Positions 61,417 through 64,000 of a DNA stretch of 64,000 nt are shown in pieces. Source of the DNA: an uncultured Pseudomonadota bacterium (GTDB lineage: Bacteria > Pseudomonadota > Gammaproteobacteria > Burkholderiales > JALYOK01); contig CADEHE010000007.1 of assembly GCA_902826775.1 (NCBI GenBank), positions 62,001 to 126,000 on the forward strand, in the 5' to 3' direction. The first letter of the stretch is position 1. Every line of letters starts with the position of its first letter. The translations under genes and the position numbers were made by a program. The notes beneath the pieces are model-generated. The model searched no databases and was not told where the DNA came from. It saw nothing but the letters and a program-made list of their open reading frames with translations.

Positions 61417-64000
61417 TTACTGGGATTCGTCCACTGCCCGAAGTAGCGCTGTGAGAGCCTGACGGAGCCCGGGCTCTGCGAGCACGTTACCGAGCGCAGC
61501 GGGCGCTGATTCGAGCAAACGACCCTTCGACACAATTGGTTCCCGGCGCTTGCCGGTGCGGCAGTACAACTCGAAACAGTGCATCAGCGACTTCGCATCG
61601 ATGCCGCGTTCCTTTAGGAACTGCTGCACGCTCTTGTCGTCGAGCAAGCACGCCACTAGCTGACATAGACGCTCGCCGTCGTCGGAAGCATCTCCTGGTG
61701 TGATCGGCCGGTCGCCGCCTTGAAAGACGGCTCCAGTGAGGAGGTGCTCGCGCGTAAATGGCAACCCGCGCAGAGTCGAACCTGTGGCCACGACACGGAA
61801 GCGATACAGACCCGCGAGATTCGCAAGTATAGCGGTCTCGAATACCCCGGGTTCGACCTCGGCGAGGCCCAGCACCGTGTTCGATCCATCGGGGCGTTCC
61901 AGATACGCCCTCATACTGGCGCGACGCTCAACGGGGATGTTGTACTCGCGCAACGTCGCGCGCACAATCATCGTGGCTCCCGGCTCCAGACTAGCCTGCT
62001 CCAGCCGCGACTCCAACCGAATATTCGAGAAAGAGTGCACGCTGAGGCTATAGCCCACCCCGTGCGCCATGGCGCGACGAAGGCGCGCGGGATCGTTGTC
62101 GAGTGTAGACAGCGCTTTCTTGAAATCCACCTCGTCTACCTCAAGTAGAGCGTGCCACAACCCGCCATGCGCACCCTTGCCAACTGGCGCTGGCAGGGCG
62201 AACCGGTAGTAGCTTAGCGATTGGCCCCCTGCGAAGGTGCCACCGAAGCCTGTCACAATACTCGGATCGAGCACGTCGCCAGCCGGTGTCTCCAAGCGCA
62301 TTCGAATCGCCGGTAGATCGTTAAGCAGGATCGGCGTGGTATCGATATCAGCTTCAGTTAGCCAAAATGGTAGGCGAAGCTTGTCGCCAGGAGCAACGAA
62401 TCCGTTAGGGTCGAGCACGATGCTAGTGTTGGTTACCCCCGCCAGAATCTGAAGAAAGTATTTGGTCAGGCGGAAATGATCGTCTAAGCTTGCCGTCAAC
62501 AAACCTGTGAGCAGTAAGTAGCCCTTGGTGCCGTTGGTCAGGGCTTTGAGCGCGGCGGTGTTAACCTGCGTTTCGCTACCCAGACCTACCGCAAAAGTGC
62601 GATTGTCGATCGCACCCATTACGCTCGCAATGCTAGCGGGCTGGTTTTCCAGACCATCGGTAAAAGCGATGATCGCTTTTTGGTCGAAGCCTGTGACCGT
62701 CGCAAGCGCGTCACGCGCGGCCTGTACGCCGTCGCCCACAGAAGTAGCACCATTGATGTTGGTCGCATGTGCAAGCACGGCGTTGCGCGCTTGGATGCGG
62801 TTCGCATCAAACAGTCCGCCAGCGCCTATCTTCACGACAGGCAAGCCTGGGAATGGCCCGCCACTCACTGGGTATGCATCGCTATCGAAGCGTACTAGCC
62901 CCACACCATTGTTTGGCTGTATTACGTCGACAAAATTTGCAGCCGCCTCACGCAGAACTTGAATGCGCCGCGCACCAGAGGTACCCGCCGGATCATCCAT
63001 ACTGCCCGATTGATCTAATGCCAGCATGACGGCGACGCTTGGACGCGCGATTGTGTTGCCTCTGAGCGTGAAGGTAAAGTTCTGATTGCTCTCAACACAG
63101 TGAATCACAAGCGTGCCAGGCGGCGCTACTGCGCCAGCAGTGGTGCCGGTGAACCCAATCCAGAACCGCGCCTCCTCAAAGGGGCGCGGATGGTGATGAA
63201 GAGTAAGCGCACCGCTCGGCGGAGAAAGCAAGCTGTAGGGCGCGCCTGGCTGCGTTGAGACCTGTAACGTCACGTCGCCGCAAGCGAAGACATGGAAAAC
63301 CGCCGCGCGTGCCGTCGTTTCACCCTCCGGCACGTCGTTGAAGTTGATCACACCAGATGGGTTTTCCACTTCCACCACCGCGAAGACGCTTGGCAGTGTG
63401 TCGTAGCACGGTGGCGCAATGATCGAGAGATCATTGTAGCGTTTGATCGCCTGCTGATCCTCCGGTGGTGCCCACGGCCGCAGTCCTTGGCCCCCAGACC
63501 AGGGTTCGACGTTATCGAGCAACGAACCGCTCGCCGCGTCGCTACCGTAGACTTGATTGGGGTCTAGGCGCCACGTTTGCCCAGGCTGGGTTTGCCACAT
63601 CGCGAATAGCCGATCCATGTTTGAATGCAGCAGAAATACAAACGGATCGTGAAACGAGAAGTGCGCATCGCCGATCGAGCCGCCAATATGTCCATGGACG
63701 GTGTTGTGAGCGCTTTGAAGCGCGCTGTTGAAGGCGTGAAACTGATCGGGCTGCAGCAGTCCATCGCTCGCATGGATAATGTCGTTATCTGAACTGATTG
63801 CGGGTGCGCCCGGCTGTACATCACGCCAGATGAACGGGTGGCCCGGCTCGGTGGATTCAAAGTTCTGGAACGGTGGGCCAGCCGGATTGCCCTTACCGCC
63901 CATGAAGGTCGAGGTAAACAGTGGAGTCGGATCGGTGGTCCAGTCCCAGTAATGAAGCGAAAGGTCAGGATCGACCTCTCGCAGCAAGCCTTCTAACCGG
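61417..64000 (-). CDS. tyrosinase-VWA fusion protein, 5' end outside window
   Basis: 861 codons are open to the right edge; the start and CuA histidines lie outside. The visible part begins RLEGLLREVDPDLSLHYWDW, a tyrosinase block. CuB ligands follow: HNTVHGHIGG and FVFLLHSNMDRLFAMWQ. A beta-rich linker leads to a von Willebrand A domain (about residues 320-490) with the MIDAS motif DQSGSM, TNINGATSVGDGVQAARDAL and AIIAFTDGLENQPASI. A beta-domain and a helical C-terminus (DDKSVQQFLKERGIDAKSLM) follow. It probably oxidises phenols with bound dicopper; the VWA part may bind a protein partner. No export signal is visible because the N-terminus is missing. Confidence 0.88.
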   Translation of the reverse strand, partial: RLEGLLREVDPDLSLHYWDWTTDPTPLFTSTFMGGKGNPAGPPFQNFESTEPGHPFIWRDVQPGAPAISSDNDIIHASDGLLQPDQFHAFNSALQSAHNTVHGHIGGSIGDAHFSFHDPFVFLLHSNMDRLFAMWQTQPGQTWRLDPNQVYGSDAASGSLLDNVEPWSGGQGLRPWAPPEDQQAIKRYNDLSIIAPPCYDTLPSVFAVVEVENPSGVINFNDVPEGETTARAAVFHVFACGDVTLQVSTQPGAPYSLLSPPSGALTLHHHPRPFEEARFWIGFTGTTAGAVAPPGTLVIHCVESNQNFTFTLRGNTIARPSVAVMLALDQSGSMDDPAGTSGARRIQVLREAAANFVDVIQPNNGVGLVRFDSDAYPVSGGPFPGLPVVKIGAGGLFDANRIQARNAVLAHATNINGATSVGDGVQAARDALATVTGFDQKAIIAFTDGLENQPASIASVMGAIDNRTFAVGLGSETQVNTAALKALTNGTKGYLLLTGLLTASLDDHFRLTKYFLQILAGVTNTSIVLDPNGFVAPGDKLRLPFWLTEADIDTTPILLNDLPAIRMRLETPAGDVLDPSIVTGFGGTFAGGQSLSYYRFALPAPVGKGAHGGLWHALLEVDEVDFKKALSTLDNDPARLRRAMAHGVGYSLSVHSFSNIRLESRLEQASLEPGATMIVRATLREYNIPVERRASMRAYLERPDGSNTVLGLAEVEPGVFETAILANLAGLYRFRVVATGSTLRGLPFTREHLLTGAVFQGGDRPITPGDASDDGERLCQLVACLLDDKSVQQFLKERGIDAKSLMHCFELYCRTGKRREPIVSKGRLLESAPAALGNVLAEPGLRQALTALLRAVDESQ

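Noticed and set aside
1..64000. Search for a complete anti-phage, CRISPR or toxin-antitoxin system
   Set aside because: No nuclease, methylase, cas, toxin or antitoxin families were recognised in any frame; the small ORFs fit envelope and metal families instead.

Overview
The window is about 60% GC and densely coded, with many 1-4 nt stop/start overlaps. Its gene families (alpha-glucan phosphorylase, phosphoketolase, PPK2, LemA/TPM, DUF2933, DUF2934, SHOCT, CopA/CusF/CusRS-like copper genes) point to a Gram-negative Pseudomonadota, most likely a betaproteobacterium. That placement is inference and not firm. No rRNA, tRNA, CRISPR array, intact transposase or phage gene was seen. The window reads as a stress, metal and carbon-storage island with many repeated and broken genes.

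1-5.5 kb (minus strand): a sugar-fermentation operon with the 3' end of acetate kinase, phosphoketolase (xfp), transaldolase (tal) and an alpha-glucan phosphorylase that runs off the left edge. 5.7-14.1 kb (minus): two TPM-domain proteins, LemA, a P1B metal ATPase with a CPD motif, PPK2, a DUF2933 protein, a CopZ-like HMA protein and a short GlgC. These are followed by a decayed second copy of the block: a 5' fragment of acetate kinase, a divergent LemA and the last codons of the same ATPase. 14.3-16.4 kb (minus): small envelope proteins (a His-rich copper-type protein, DUF2934, SHOCT, EF-hand). 16.5-21.5 kb (minus): phosphoglucomutase and glycogen debranching enzyme, bracketed by an imperfect direct repeat of about 150 bp and by gene fragments. 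21.5-26.9 kb: a two-component system, a ComEA-like protein, a DUF457 membrane protein and three gene remnants (CzcA/CusA, archaeal-type SAM synthetase, patatin).

26.9-41.2 kb: a copper-resistance region. On the minus strand lie CusF, a cupredoxin, a 49-aa membrane peptide, a multicopper oxidase, a CusC-type outer-membrane factor and a second CusF. A perfect cop-box palindrome separates these from a plus-strand CusRS pair. There follow an NPLxP-repeat periplasmic protein, DUF5676, an orphan Rieske protein, SHOCT, a His-rich protein behind a perfect FNR-type box, two tandem Met-rich periplasmic proteins, a CopA ATPase with two YHS domains, and small membrane proteins including DUF2933.

41.2-60.8 kb (plus strand): an ICMT-like methyltransferase, DegS/HtrA protease, MBL/beta-CASP nuclease, AMP/thymidine phosphorylase with a PRPP-synthetase-like gene, FtsH, a second DUF2933-DUF5676-SHOCT cassette, a chimeric ORF, a YbhGFSR-like ABC exporter with an embedded UbiB kinase, a VTT protein, an MFS transporter and an intact acetate kinase. 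61.4-64 kb (minus): a tyrosinase-VWA fusion cut by the right edge.

Functionally, glycogen phosphorylase, debranching enzyme, phosphoglucomutase, phosphoketolase, transaldolase and the intact acetate kinase outline a glycogen-to-acetate route with ATP gain. The copper genes cover sensing, oxidation, chaperoning and Cu(I) export. The RND pump and adaptor expected beside CusC are absent; only a CzcA/CusA remnant remains.
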